DNA of 53,410 nucleotides, from contig PXRY01000081.1 in the NCBI GenBank assembly GCA_003022925.1, positions 1 through 53,410 on the forward strand. Direction: 5' to 3'. This DNA comes from Halobacteriales archaeon QS_8_65_32. Its GTDB lineage: Archaea; Halobacteriota; Halobacteria; Halobacteriales; Halococcaceae. Every line of letters starts with the position of its first letter. The first letter of the stretch is position 1. This document shows positions 25,455 to 34,791 of the stretch, piece by piece. Made by a program: the position numbers and the translations under genes. The notes beneath the pieces are model-generated. The model was given only the letters and a program-made list of their open reading frames with translations, had not been told where the DNA came from and searched no databases.

Positions 25455-26624
25455 ATGAACATCGGAACCGCACGCGCCGACCCGGGCGAGGTCTCGCAGG
25501 GGTGGCTCGACGTTACCGACCTGCCGACCGGCGGGACCGAACGCCTGCCCGTGGTCGTCGTCGCCGGCGAGCACGAAGGACCGACGCTGTGGGTCACGGC
25601 GTCGCTACACGGCAACGAGGTGACGCCCTTAGCGGTGGCCCAGGACCTCGTTCGCTCGCTCTCGCCGACGGACCTCCGAGGAACGCTCATTGCGGTCCCG
25701 ATACTGAATCCGGCGGGCCTCCGCTTGACCAAACGCCGGTCGTACTACCACCGCGACGATCCCAACCGGTATTTCCCGGCGCTCGACCGGGAGGGCACCC
25801 CCGAGGACGAAGAGCGAGCGAAACCGCCCCGCACCCAAGAACGGATCGACCGCCGGGTCCACGACGCGATCGCCGAGTCGGCGAACGCGCTACTCGACTT
25901 ACACACCGCCCAGGTCGGCTCCCTTCCCTACCTGATCCGCGATCAGGTGTGCTTCGGCCCCGAGCGCGACCGCGAGACTGCCGAGGAGCTGAACGAGACG
26001 TTCGACGCGGTGCTCTCGGCGATGGGACTGCCCGTCGTCAACGAGTTCCCGGTGCCCGAGTACTTCGAGCGGAACTTTCACCGGACGCTCTCGGGATCGG
26101 TGCTCAATACATTGGGGATTCCGGCCGCGACGGTCGAACTCGGCGGCCACACGGTCGTCGACGAAGCCGTTCGCGAACGAGCGCTTTGCGGTCTCGCTCG
26201 GGTCATGGCGACGCTCGACATGCTCGACGGGCCCGGGACGCTCGACACGCCCGATGTGTTCGGTGCGTTCGGTGCAGTGTCCGACAGGACATCTAACGGG
26301 ACAAACGCGAACGAAACCGCGACCGCCGACTCGATCGATTCGCCGGTTTCCCATCCCGTCAAACGTCATGACGGGCCCCGGGTATCGAACACGGGAATCG
26401 TCCGCCACCGGCTGGAACCGGGCGACATCGTCGAAGCGGGCGATCCGGTCGCCGAGGTCGTGACACCTCACGGCGAGGTAACGGAGACCGTCGAGAGCGC
26501 ACACGACGGCTACGTGCTGGCGCGAAAACCCGGAGTATCGGTCTACGCGAACGACGCGATCTACAGCATGGCCGTCAGGGACGACAGCGACCGAGTCGTT
26601 CCCCGAGACGGCGACGGCGAGTAA
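25455..26624 (+). CDS. succinylglutamate desuccinylase/aspartoacylase-family metallohydrolase
   Basis: 389 aa, AstE/AspA-type zinc amidohydrolase of the M14 clan. Zinc ligands are readable as HGNE (SLHGNEVTPLA, near residue 53) and DLHT (ALLDLHTAQ, near 144); LRGTLIAVPILNPAGL and RDDPNRYFP are typical of the family, as is the late TVELGGH. After an Asn/Thr-rich linker the C-terminus forms a biotinyl/lipoyl-like barrel (GIVRHRLEPGDIVEAGDPVA), also usual in this subfamily. The usual reaction removes an acyl group from an N-acyl amino acid; the substrate is unknown. The ATG at 25455 begins just past repeat copy E. Confidence 0.85.
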   Translation: MNIGTARADPGEVSQGWLDVTDLPTGGTERLPVVVVAGEHEGPTLWVTASLHGNEVTPLAVAQDLVRSLSPTDLRGTLIAVPILNPAGLRLTKRRSYYHRDDPNRYFPALDREGTPEDEERAKPPRTQERIDRRVHDAIAESANALLDLHTAQVGSLPYLIRDQVCFGPERDRETAEELNETFDAVLSAMGLPVVNEFPVPEYFERNFHRTLSGSVLNTLGIPAATVELGGHTVVDEAVRERALCGLARVMATLDMLDGPGTLDTPDVFGAFGAVSDRTSNGTNANETATADSIDSPVSHPVKRHDGPRVSNTGIVRHRLEPGDIVEAGDPVAEVVTPHGEVTETVESAHDGYVLARKPGVSVYANDAIYSMAVRDDSDRVVPRDGDGE

Positions 26625-26671
26625 GCGACCCAGCGAGTTCGTTCGAGGGCCGTAATCGGACGGACTTCGAG

Positions 26672-26956
26672 TTAGTTCCTACCCTCGCCACCGCCGCCCT
26701 CGCCGAACAGTCGGGCGAACTCGCTCAACACGCGGTTAAGTTGGTTCAAGAAGTCCGCGATCCGGTCGAGGACCCGTGTCAACCACCCGAGAAGGTCGAT
26801 CTGTAAGGCGACCGCGTCAAGCCCGGCGGGAACCGACTCCAGCCCTGTCCCCGTCGTGAGCGCCGTTACCGGCTCGACGCCGATCACAGCTAGAAGGGCC
26901 ACCGCCGCGACGACGGCTGCCGTTCCCGCGATCGATGCCCGCCTAACAGCATCCAT
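26672..26956 (-). CDS. 94-aa small exported or membrane protein
   Basis: The N-terminus is a signal or membrane helix (RRASIAGTAAVVAAVALLAV). It is followed by an amphipathic helical stretch (LLGWLTRVLDRIADFLNQLN) and a Gly/Glu tail. No family is recognised. The start is supported by a minus-strand GTTTTGAG box about 28 nt upstream of the ATG. It converges with the AstE-like gene and diverges from the SDR gene at 27176. Confidence 0.55.
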   Translation of the reverse strand: MDAVRRASIAGTAAVVAAVALLAVIGVEPVTALTTGTGLESVPAGLDAVALQIDLLGWLTRVLDRIADFLNQLNRVLSEFARLFGEGGGGEGRN

Positions 26957-27175
26957 AGGCGACCGTCGACTCCCGAAGCTCAAAACTCGACTGGTTGCAT
27001 TCGACGGGCCGCCGATCGTCCCCGTTCGTGTAGTCTTCCGCTGGCTCCGTCGGTCTCGCCCATTCGTCCCTTCATCTCCGGGTCGCTTCCGGGCCGTTTC
27101 CGAGTCGCCTCCAGGTTTCCCGTCGCCCTCGCCGGCAGGCCAACTACCAGTAGGTACGCGGTCGAGACGGCGGAT

Positions 27176-27871
27176 ATGAACGAAAAAACCGTCGTCGTCA
27201 CCGGCGCGAGTCGGGGGCTGGGTGCGAGCGTCGCACGAGCCTTCGCGAGCGAGAACGCACACGTCGTCGTCTGCGCGCGCAGCGAGGGGGCACTCGGGTC
27301 GATCGCCGCCGAGATCGAGGGGAACGAATCCGGCACCGTCACGGCCCAGCGCGCGGACGTCCGCGACGAGTACGACACAGAACGGCTGATGGAGACCGCC
27401 GCGCGAGTAAGTCAGGGGGGTATCGACGTCGTCGTTGCGAACGCCGGGGTCTACCACGGCGACCCCGGCGAGACTTCTCTCGAAGGGGAATCGTACTCGG
27501 CGGTCGACGACCACCTGCGGACGAACGGCCGCGGGGTTTACACGACGATCAAAGAATCCGTCCCCCACCTCGCCGAGGGTGCTAACGTACTCGTCCCCTC
27601 GGGGTCGGTCGCCCGCGAGGCACGGGCGGGCTTTGGCTCCTATGCCGTCTCGAAGGCGACCGCCGAAGCCGTCGCGCGGGGGTTCGCCGCCGAACTCGAC
27701 GCGGCGGTCGGCGTCCTCGATCCCGGACAGGTCGAGACCGGCCTCGGGACCGCCGGCCGTGACCCCGACGACATCGCGCCGATGTTCGTCTGGGCGGCGA
27801 CCGACCTCGCAAGCGACGACTTGAACGGCGAAATCGTCGATCTCAAGGCGTGGCGCAAGGCCACCCATTGA
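27176..27871 (+). CDS. short-chain dehydrogenase/reductase
   Basis: 231-aa classical SDR with every signature present: TGASRGLG nucleotide loop at residues 10-17, ADVRDEYD, NAGVYHG, catalytic Ser in VPSGSVAREA and SYAVSKA as the YxxxK motif. VCARSEG at the end of the second strand suggests NADP preference, since an Arg follows. It reduces a carbonyl or oxidises an alcohol; the substrate is unknown. It contrasts with the two SDR-like proteins at 3545-4908, which lack the catalytic pair. Confidence 0.88.
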   Translation: MNEKTVVVTGASRGLGASVARAFASENAHVVVCARSEGALGSIAAEIEGNESGTVTAQRADVRDEYDTERLMETAARVSQGGIDVVVANAGVYHGDPGETSLEGESYSAVDDHLRTNGRGVYTTIKESVPHLAEGANVLVPSGSVAREARAGFGSYAVSKATAEAVARGFAAELDAAVGVLDPGQVETGLGTAGRDPDDIAPMFVWAATDLASDDLNGEIVDLKAWRKATH

Positions 27872-28046
27872 ACGCGGCGACCGCCCGACCATCCGTGATC
27901 GACTGCTCGGTGCTCTCGAACTTCTAGTTCCCAGTTCCCGGTCGCCGACCGATTCCTGGTCGACTGGGTGACCGACGCCGACCGCCTGGCCGGCCGTTCG
28001 ATCGCGGACGACGGACGCGACGAGTGCGACCCCGCCGAGCGACGGG

Positions 28047-28055
28047 CTTATTAAT
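28047..28055 (+). promoter_or_regulatory. TATA-like box for the ZIP-like transporter
   Basis: CTTATTAAT, 25-33 nt before the ATG at 28080; fits a leaderless start. Confidence 0.55.
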
Positions 28056-28079
28056 CCTGGTCGCGGAGTTGTTAACCTC

Positions 28080-28940
28080 ATGGCCGTCGTCGAGTCGCTA
28101 TCACGCGTGGGGGGCGTTTCGAGCGCTTGGATCGGAGGCGCGGGCGTCACTCTCTTAGGGGGACTGTCCGTCGTCGCGGTCATTGCCGGACTATCGAAGG
28201 TGTTGGTCATCAGTTGGGTCGCGTTCGCCGCGATGGCCGGGGCGGCTGTTTTCGGCCGACGCGCAGCGGAAACGGCAAGCGCCCGGGGGCTCGTCTGGGG
28301 GTACGGCCTCGCGAGCGGCGCGATGATCACGAGCGCCGCCGTCTTTCTCGTTCCTCAAGCCGTCGGTTACGACCCGCGGGTCGGCGGGTTCGGCGTCGCT
28401 GCGGGCGTGCTCGCGGGCTTTGGCGCGCACACGATTGGGCATCGACTTACCCATATCGAGACGCCCTTCGATACGACCGCGGCGGAGATCACCGTCCACG
28501 CCCTCGCCGCTGGCGCGATCATCGGCCTCGTTTACGCGACGCTGCCCGACCTCGGACTGCTGTTGGGTCTCGCCATCGTCTCGCACAAGGGGCCGGCGGG
28601 CTACGCCGCCGCCCGACGGCTCGCTCACAACGACAAGCCCGTCTCCGTGCTCCTCCTGTCGGCGGCGGGCGTCGGGATCACGGCGATCCCCGCGGCGACG
28701 CTCCCGATCCCCGAGATTCCGGTGCTCAACGCCGCGATCTTCGGGTTCGCCTCCGGCGTTTTCCTCCACGTCGCGATGGACTTCCTGCCCGAGTGCGAGG
28801 CCGGCACGGAGGTCGGCGAGGTCGCCGCGCTGAGCGGGGCCGCCCACGACCGCCTCGATCGCTTCCGGGTTCACGCCGTTGCGAGCACGGCGCTCGGCGG
28901 CATCGTCGTCTTCCTCGCCTGGGGCCTCCTCGCGGTCTGA
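28080..28940 (+). CDS. ZIP-family-like metal transporter
   Basis: 286 aa with about eight hydrophobic segments. The histidine-bearing helices sit where ZIP proteins bind metal: EITVHALAAGAIIGLVY and GLAIVSHKGPAGYAAARRL, then FASGVFLHVAMDFLPECEAG. The usual TM4 HNxPEG and TM5 HExxH motifs are not intact (HALAAG and SHKGPAG), so metal choice and even transport activity are uncertain. ZIP proteins move zinc, iron or manganese into the cytoplasm. It is a single gene with its own TATA box. Confidence 0.7.
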   Translation: MAVVESLSRVGGVSSAWIGGAGVTLLGGLSVVAVIAGLSKVLVISWVAFAAMAGAAVFGRRAAETASARGLVWGYGLASGAMITSAAVFLVPQAVGYDPRVGGFGVAAGVLAGFGAHTIGHRLTHIETPFDTTAAEITVHALAAGAIIGLVYATLPDLGLLLGLAIVSHKGPAGYAAARRLAHNDKPVSVLLLSAAGVGITAIPAATLPIPEIPVLNAAIFGFASGVFLHVAMDFLPECEAGTEVGEVAALSGAAHDRLDRFRVHAVASTALGGIVVFLAWGLLAV

Positions 28941-29098
28941 CCCGACCGGCGCGATCGAGTCGAGCGAACCAGCCGGGTCGAACGGACCGGATCATTCGAA
29001 CGGATCGAACCGGTCGAACCAACCGGAGTGGTCGACTCGATTACTGGATCGAGGCGAAGACGGCGGTTTCTTGTAGGTGGCCCGCCTGTTGCTCGTCG

Positions 29099-29575
29099 AT
29101 GGTATCCACAGGCGATTCGGCACCGGACTTCACTGCAAAGCTCGGCCGCGACGAACCCGAAGAGTTCACATTGTCGGACCACTTGGACGAGGCACCGCTC
29201 GTGCTCGCCTTCTTCCCGGGGGCGTTTACTCCGCCGTGTACCAACGAGATGGTCGCCTTCCAAGACGACCTCGACCGCTTCACTGACGGCGGCGGCACCC
29301 TCTATGGGATCAGTGCGGACTCGCCGTTTTCCCAGAACGCCTTCCGGAGCGAACACGGCTTGGAGTTCGACCTGATCAGCGATATGGACGGCGAGATCAT
29401 CGACGCCTACGGCCTCGGAATCGACATCGCCGACCTCGGGTTGTACGGCATCTCGAATCGCGCCGTGTTCGTCGTCGACAGCAACGGCGATATCACCTAC
29501 GCGTGGGTCGCAGAGGACCCAACCAACGAGCCGGACTACGACGAAGTCCAGCAGGCCGTCGAGTCCGCCGCGTAG
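29099..29575 (+). CDS. 1-Cys peroxiredoxin (AhpC/TSA family)
   Basis: 158 aa thioredoxin-fold peroxidase. The peroxidatic motif reads FPGAFTPPCTNEM (PxxxTxxC, Cys 47). This is the only cysteine in the protein, so it must be a 1-Cys enzyme regenerated by an outside thiol. SADSPFSQNAF and AVFVVDSNGDITYAWV are typical of the AhpE/BCP side of the family. It reduces hydrogen peroxide or organic peroxides. The ATG at 29099 gives the family start (MVSTGDSAPDF). The upstream 157 bp contains several short TCGAAC-type repeats but no gene. Confidence 0.9.
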   Translation: MVSTGDSAPDFTAKLGRDEPEEFTLSDHLDEAPLVLAFFPGAFTPPCTNEMVAFQDDLDRFTDGGGTLYGISADSPFSQNAFRSEHGLEFDLISDMDGEIIDAYGLGIDIADLGLYGISNRAVFVVDSNGDITYAWVAEDPTNEPDYDEVQQAVESAA

Positions 29576-29732
29576 ATCACTCGATTCTATTTTCGTGCTG
29601 TCGCGTCGGCGAGCCGTCGGTTCGAAGCCATCTTAGAGCTGAACACAGCGCTTCCAACTGCTCGATCACCGCCGTCATCCGATCGATCGCGGCTTTCCGA
29701 GCGATCGGCTACGATCCCGGACCACTCTCCGA

Positions 29733-30407
29733 TTAGGACTCCGGTCCCTTCGCTAGCTGTGCCACCTCGTGCAGGGAGTACACCTCGTGGGTCGGCTCCA
29801 CCGAGAGATCGGGTCCCCTCCCACAGTGTAGCCGGTGAACGAACGCCGAATCGATTCCCGCAGCATGGGCCGCGATCACATCGCTTTCGCTGTCGCCGAC
29901 GTAGAGTGTCGACTCGTCGTCGAGATCGGCGAGCGCTCGCTCGACGTGGTAGGAACTCGGTTTCTTCACTCGAAGACTCGAGACTGTCTTCTCGCGGCTG
30001 TAGTAGGTATCGAACAGCGGCCTCAGATCGAAGAAGTCCAATACGAACTCGATAGTGCTGTGGTGGTTGTTACTCACGACGCCACAGGCTTGCGGGAGGC
30101 CTTCGATCGCCGTCATGTCGTCGTAGCACTCCCTCGTGCCCGCTCTGAACTCCTCCAGTTGCGATCGCTCGTCGTGGTACTCGCGGGCGTCCCAGAACGC
30201 GGCCACATCGAGACCCGTAGCCGTACAGATCTCTTCAAGTTCTTCGACGGTGACATCATTGACGATTCTAGTGACGTGTCGATGATCGGCCTTTTCGATA
30301 CCCTGGTCCGCGAACGCGACTCGCGTGGCCTCACGCTGGGTTTCGCCCGTCGGCGGTTCGACCAACACCCCATCGCTGTCGAACAGGATCGTATCGTACC
30401 CCTTCAT
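29733..30407 (-). CDS. HAD-superfamily hydrolase
   Basis: 224 aa. HAD motif I is FDSDGVLV with the nucleophile Asp in the first position and the acid/base Asp two later. Motif II is GVVSNN, motif III the Lys in RVKKPSSYHVERAL, and motif IV VGDSESDVIAAHAAG. It is a subclass with an alpha-helical cap inserted after motif I, as in phosphoglycolate-phosphatase-like enzymes. A phosphate monoester is the probable substrate, its identity unknown. The ATG at 30407 begins MKGYDTILFDSDG; an in-frame start at 30497 would add 30 residues without family character. It is divergent from the P450 gene. Confidence 0.85.
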   Translation of the reverse strand: MKGYDTILFDSDGVLVEPPTGETQREATRVAFADQGIEKADHRHVTRIVNDVTVEELEEICTATGLDVAAFWDAREYHDERSQLEEFRAGTRECYDDMTAIEGLPQACGVVSNNHHSTIEFVLDFFDLRPLFDTYYSREKTVSSLRVKKPSSYHVERALADLDDESTLYVGDSESDVIAAHAAGIDSAFVHRLHCGRGPDLSVEPTHEVYSLHEVAQLAKGPES

Positions 30408-30555
30408 TGCCCGCCCCTGACCCCACGCGGTCGGTTGGTCGTTTCGATCGCCCGATCGTGCTGCTGGGCGGCTTTCACCGATGTAATTAATGTGCAAACG
30501 ATGTTTCGATCGCCGCCTGCAACAGCTACAAGCGCCCGCCGACGGTAATGCGTGT

Positions 30556-32046
30556 ATGCAACGTCAGCTCCCGCAACCACCGGACGCGGGCCTGCTCAAC
30601 GCCGTGCGCTTCGGTACTGATCCGTTCCGCTTTTTAGAAGGCGTTCAGTCCCGTTTCGAGTCGATCGCTGCCGTACCCATCCCGGGTCGGGCTCCCCTTG
30701 TGGTCGTGACCGACCCTGAGTTGGCCCACGACGTGCTCGCGCGCCCGCCGGAGTTCCGCCGGGTCGCCGCGCAGGGCTCGGCCCAGCTCATCGCCGAAAA
30801 CGGTGTCGTTCAGTCGGACGGCGACCTCTGGCGACAGCAACGGGGCATCATGCGCCCGGCCTTCGCCGGCAAACAGGTCAAGCGGTACGCGAACACGGTC
30901 GGCGAGCGCGTCGAGGAACTGGCCGCCGAGTGGCGCGACGCGGACGGAATCGGTACCACGATCGACGAGGACGACGTGGACGAATGCGAGAGTGAGCGAC
31001 GGAACCTCCACCGGGAGATGACGACGCTCACCATCCGGGTCGCCTCGGAGATACTCTTAGGCGAGGACGTCGGCCGCGAGCGTGCGGCGCAGTTCCACGA
31101 GTGGATGGCGGTCGCCGGTCGGGAGTTCGAGTTCTCGCCGACGACGGTCAGTCCCGCATGGCTGCCCGACCGAACGGACCCCGAGTTTCGCGAGGCTGCA
31201 GAGGGCATTCGGGGACTGGCCGAGGAGATCATCGAGCGCCGCCGCGCGGAGTTGGCTGGGGGACACGCCGACGGGAACGGAGCAGGGTCGCCCAGGGGCG
31301 GTGACACGCGAAGCGCCGAGGGAACGGTCGGGGCCGAGCGTCCACAGGACATGCTGACGTTGCTCATCGAGGCCGAAGACGACCCCGGCGTCGAATACGA
31401 GCCGAACCAGATCCGCGACGAGGTTGCGACCTTTCTCATCGCCGGCCACGAGACGACGGCGCTCAGCCTCACCTATACCCTCTCGTTGCTCGCCTGGCAC
31501 CCCGAAGCACGCGAGCGGGTCCGCAAGGAAGCCCAGCATGTCTTCGGCGGGGGCGGGATGGACGAAGCCAGCAATGGCAGCGCGCGCGCCGAGACGCCGG
31601 GGTACGGTCACGTCGACGACCTCGCGTACGCCGAGCGGGCCTACCGGGAGGCGCTGCGGCTCTACCCACCGGCGTGGGCCACCTTCCGGCAGACGAGCGC
31701 CGACGTTCGTCTGGGTGATTTTCGGGTGCCGGACGGGTCGGCGGTCGTTCTCCCGCAGTACTCGATCCAGCGCGACGGGCGGTACTTCGACCGTCCCGCC
31801 GAATTCGACCCCGATCGCTGGGAGGGACGGTCGCCGAACGGGGTCCCCGCGTACTTCCCCTTCGCGAGCGGTCCCCACGCCTGCATCGGGCGGAACTTCG
31901 CGCTGTCGGGTGCAACGCTCGCGCTCTCGCGGCTGACCCGCGAGTTCGACATCGACGTGCCCGAAGACGCGCTCTCTGACCTGCGTCCCACCCCGACGCT
32001 CCGGCCGGCCGGCGAGGTTCCGGTGACGATCCGCCCGGCGCAGTAG
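30556..32046 (+). CDS. cytochrome P450
   Basis: 496-aa heme mono-oxygenase. The oxygen-activation helix is IAGHETT (near residue 295), the ExxR is YREALRLYPPAW (near 365), and the heme-thiolate loop is FPFASGPHACIGRNF with the ligand Cys near 443. The Glu-Thr-Thr in the I helix matches soluble class enzymes of the CYP102/4-like side, fatty acid or terpenoid oxidisers; the substrate is unknown. A Gly/Asp-rich insert follows RRRAELAGG. No ferredoxin or reductase gene lies next to it. The ATG at 30556 is favoured; an ATG at 30490 overlaps an AT-rich promoter-like box (ATTAATG). Confidence 0.9.
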   Translation: MQRQLPQPPDAGLLNAVRFGTDPFRFLEGVQSRFESIAAVPIPGRAPLVVVTDPELAHDVLARPPEFRRVAAQGSAQLIAENGVVQSDGDLWRQQRGIMRPAFAGKQVKRYANTVGERVEELAAEWRDADGIGTTIDEDDVDECESERRNLHREMTTLTIRVASEILLGEDVGRERAAQFHEWMAVAGREFEFSPTTVSPAWLPDRTDPEFREAAEGIRGLAEEIIERRRAELAGGHADGNGAGSPRGGDTRSAEGTVGAERPQDMLTLLIEAEDDPGVEYEPNQIRDEVATFLIAGHETTALSLTYTLSLLAWHPEARERVRKEAQHVFGGGGMDEASNGSARAETPGYGHVDDLAYAERAYREALRLYPPAWATFRQTSADVRLGDFRVPDGSAVVLPQYSIQRDGRYFDRPAEFDPDRWEGRSPNGVPAYFPFASGPHACIGRNFALSGATLALSRLTREFDIDVPEDALSDLRPTPTLRPAGEVPVTIRPAQ

Positions 32047-32048
32047 AT

Positions 32049-32681
32049 CTACAGCTCGATTTTCGTTTCGGGGTCCGGAAGCTCCCACAGCACTTCGGGC
32101 AGAAAGGCGTCCAAGTGGTCGATCAGCCGTCGTTCCGAGACGTCCATACCCTCGCAGTGGGTTTCGGCGTCGTCGCGGATCGAGACGTGGATCTCGCCCG
32201 CTTCGACCGCGATTTCGAGCGGGAAGACCGAACACCGCGTTGGCTTCCAGTCGCCCTCGGCGTGGAGTTCACACAGCCCATCGTTGCCCAAGAAGACACA
32301 GGCCGCGCCGTCCGCTCCGACGTGTTCAGTTCTGTCCTTTCCCTCGCGGGGGACGAACTGGCGACCCCGGTGGGCCGTCGTCGCCTCGTTGAGGTCGGCG
32401 TGGTCGGTAAGTTCCGCGAAGTCCGGATCGTACAGCATCACGCCGTGGTGACAGCACCAGGTACACGAGTCGACGCACTCGAAGGTGCGCTCGGGGTCGA
32501 ACTCGACGATCGCCTCACGACCCGGATGGACCTCGACCCGGCAGCCAGTCGCCCCCCGGGTCCCGACATCGGACTCGTCATGGCTCACGGGAGGGGTCCC
32601 GGTCTCGGGTTCGATTCCGGCTCCGGGGCCGTGGCCGGGGTCGGAGTCGGCTTCGGAACCTGCGTCGCGTTCGTCGCTCAC
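32049..32681 (-). CDS. YkgJ-family cysteine-cluster protein
   Basis: 210 aa. After a 40-residue acidic, disordered N-terminus the protein shows the cysteine pattern of the YkgJ family (putative zinc/iron-chelating): ECVDSCTWCCHHGVML, then AACVFLGNDGLCELH, and KPTRCSVFPLEI with a late THCEG. These clusters are thought to bind a metal ion or iron-sulphur centre; the biological role is unknown. The start codon is GTG (MSDERDAG). It converges with the P450 gene, the two stops being only 2 nt apart. Confidence 0.8.
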   Translation of the reverse strand: MSDERDAGSEADSDPGHGPGAGIEPETGTPPVSHDESDVGTRGATGCRVEVHPGREAIVEFDPERTFECVDSCTWCCHHGVMLYDPDFAELTDHADLNEATTAHRGRQFVPREGKDRTEHVGADGAACVFLGNDGLCELHAEGDWKPTRCSVFPLEIAVEAGEIHVSIRDDAETHCEGMDVSERRLIDHLDAFLPEVLWELPDPETKIEL

Positions 32682-32852
32682 GCGTTCGCTTACGTTCGTG
32701 CGCTCAAAGGACTTCGGTCGCGTGGCCGTTGCCGTGACGTCCGGGACGGCGTTGGCGGCTCCCTTCCGGAGGAACTGGACTAGCCCTTTCCCGCGTCACT
32801 CGGCACAACGGTTAGGTGCGCCGGCCCCGTGGCAGGCAGACAGGTAGACACT

Positions 32853-33089
32853 ATGGGTGGCAAAGAACGCGAAACGTGCGGTCGTTGTGCAATGACGTCG
32901 GTGACCGGCATGGCGATGGGCGACTCCGACGCCGACAGCGACGAACGAGCCGATCGCGATCCGTTCGGCGGCTCGCGCATCGAAGTAAGCGACGCCGAAC
33001 TCCGGCGGGCGTCCCCGGCGGCCTGGTTCGGCGGCGTGGTCGAACGGATCGACGAAGCGGCGACGCGACTCACCTACGGTCGCAAGTAG
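32853..33089 (+). CDS. 78-aa CxxC micro-protein, unknown function
   Basis: One CxxC pair (ETCGRCAMT) near the N-terminus, an acidic middle, and a C-terminal helix (PAAWFGGVVERIDEAATRL). A single CxxC cannot make a four-Cys zinc site within one chain; it may be a redox pair or dimerise around metal. No family is recognised. The start at MGGKERETC is favoured; an in-frame start 24 nt upstream exists. Confidence 0.55.
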   Translation: MGGKERETCGRCAMTSVTGMAMGDSDADSDERADRDPFGGSRIEVSDAELRRASPAAWFGGVVERIDEAATRLTYGRK

Positions 33090-33204
33090 CACGAACGGCG
33101 AGCGCCGACAGGTAGCAGTTCTTCGCTCGCGTCGTTCCGAGCCGACAGCCGCGTCGATCCAACGGTTCTATTTCTACCGCACGAGCGTTACGAAGTGTTC
33201 GGCC

Positions 33205-34728
33205 TCACTCTTCGCTGTCGTCGCCTTCGCTCCCGTTGTCCTCATCGGTTGTTTCGTCTCTTTTACCCTCGCCGTCTCCGCCGTCGCCACCGGAGTTGCT
33301 GTCGTCTTCATTGCCATCGTCGCTGCCGGCGTCGTCCGGGGCCCCGGCATCGTTCGGCGGTCCAGCGTCGTCCGGTGGACCCCCATTATCGTTACCGGCG
33401 TCCTCGGGTGGGCCGGCGTCGTCCGGCGGGCCGTCGTCTTCGACAGTGGTATCGCTCGACGGCGTGTCCGTAGCGGACGTTTCCTCCGAGGAAGCGGCCG
33501 TCGTTCCGTCGTCGGCCGTCTCGTCAGTAATCGTCTCATCGGACGTCGGCTCGTTCGATTCGGTAGATTCGTCGACCGTCTCCTCGGTGGTCGTCTCCTC
33601 GGCGGTCGTTTCGCTCTCGGTCGCGGTCGCCGTGGCGGTGGTGGTAGCGGTGGCGTCCTGATCCGAGTCCGAACCGTCGGTCGACGTCTCGATGCTTTCG
33701 GTGTCCTCGGCGTCTTCGCCTTCCTCGGTCGTCGTTTCGGCCGTCTCGGTGTTTTCGTCCTCGTCGTCGTTCGCACCGTCTTCAGTCGTCTCGGCGTCTC
33801 CTTCGTTGGCCGTTTGCTCCGTCGTCCCCTGATCGTTCTCGGTACCGTCGTTCGAGTCGGCCGACCCGCCAGCATCGTCAGCGGCGGTCTCGTCCGTACC
33901 CCCACTGGTGTCCTCTGCGATGGTCGTTGAGTCGTCCGAGTTGCCGTCGTCCCCATCGTCGCCGCTGTCGTCGGCATCGCTGCCGCCGCTGCCCCCACTG
34001 TCGCTGCCGTCAGTTTCGCTACTGTCGGTCTCAGCGGTTGCAGCGCTCGTCGATGTACTGGAACCCGTCGGCCCGTCGGCGGTCGTCTCGCCTCCGGAAC
34101 TACCTCTGTCGTTGCTCGCCTCGCTTCCGCCGGTGGTCTCGGCGGTCGTCGAGTCGCTGCCGTCGTCGTCGGTCGTTGTTCCAGTGGCTTTAGTGGTCCC
34201 GGCGGTTCCGGATTCCGAAGTCGTCGTATCGTCGGTTGCCGTGTCGTCCGATCCGTCGCTTGGAGCTACGGCGGCGGTATCGGTTTCGGTCGCTGACGCG
34301 GCCGTCCCGGCGGCTGTTCCGGTCGCGGTCGTCGTACCGATGTCCGTTCCGTCGGCGGCTGTCGTTCCATTGACGCCGGCTGATTGGGTGGCGTTCGTCC
34401 CCGGGGTCGTGGAGACGCTCGGTTCGCCTGCACCCGCCCCGACGTCCCCGGCTCCGCTCTCGCCGCCGCCTCCGTCTCCGGCGCTCAAGGCGGGTGTTCC
34501 GGACCCGCCGAGCGCGGTGACGAGCAGGTACCCGCCAGTGAGGATCAGGCTCGCGATAACGAGCAGGGCAACGACCGGCGCGAGGCGCTGTTCGATCGAC
34601 GAGTCCTCCCCGCTATCGATCGCGCCGAGAAGGCCCGAGTCGGCCGTCGACGCCTCGCGCGAGCGAAACGTCTCGCTGCCCTGCCATCCCTCCGGCCATC
34701 CACCGCTGTCCCCATCGTCGTCAGGCAT
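33205..34728 (-). CDS. 507-aa membrane-anchored Ser/Thr/Asp-rich stalk protein
   Basis: Residues 1-48 are cytoplasmic-type and acidic, one membrane helix follows (VVALLVIASLILTGGYLLVTAL), and then about 430 residues of low-complexity Thr, Ser, Asp, Glu and Gly extend outside. Near the C-terminus is a proline-aspartate repeat: PPDDAGPPEDAG, PPDDAGPPNDAG, APDDAG. There is no enzyme motif. The shape suits a glycosylated cell-surface stalk, since Thr/Ser is plentiful for O-glycans, but no anchor beyond the single TM is seen. The start at MPDDDGDSGGW is chosen; the frame stays open through repeat copy F upstream but has no protein-like character there. Confidence 0.65.
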   Translation of the reverse strand: MPDDDGDSGGWPEGWQGSETFRSREASTADSGLLGAIDSGEDSSIEQRLAPVVALLVIASLILTGGYLLVTALGGSGTPALSAGDGGGGESGAGDVGAGAGEPSVSTTPGTNATQSAGVNGTTAADGTDIGTTTATGTAAGTAASATETDTAAVAPSDGSDDTATDDTTTSESGTAGTTKATGTTTDDDGSDSTTAETTGGSEASNDRGSSGGETTADGPTGSSTSTSAATAETDSSETDGSDSGGSGGSDADDSGDDGDDGNSDDSTTIAEDTSGGTDETAADDAGGSADSNDGTENDQGTTEQTANEGDAETTEDGANDDEDENTETAETTTEEGEDAEDTESIETSTDGSDSDQDATATTTATATATESETTAEETTTEETVDESTESNEPTSDETITDETADDGTTAASSEETSATDTPSSDTTVEDDGPPDDAGPPEDAGNDNGGPPDDAGPPNDAGAPDDAGSDDGNEDDSNSGGDGGDGEGKRDETTDEDNGSEGDDSEE

Positions 34729-34791
34729 GCTGAAACCACCGTTCCGGGTCGCTCCCGGTGTTATCACGCACTGCTTGCCTCCGTCGCCGCG

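Noticed and set aside
28941-29098. Clustered TCGAACSGAYCGG-like motifs between the ZIP-like and peroxiredoxin genes
   Set aside because: The motifs are short, irregular and built from the TCGA/GATCG words that are frequent throughout this genome; no array structure.
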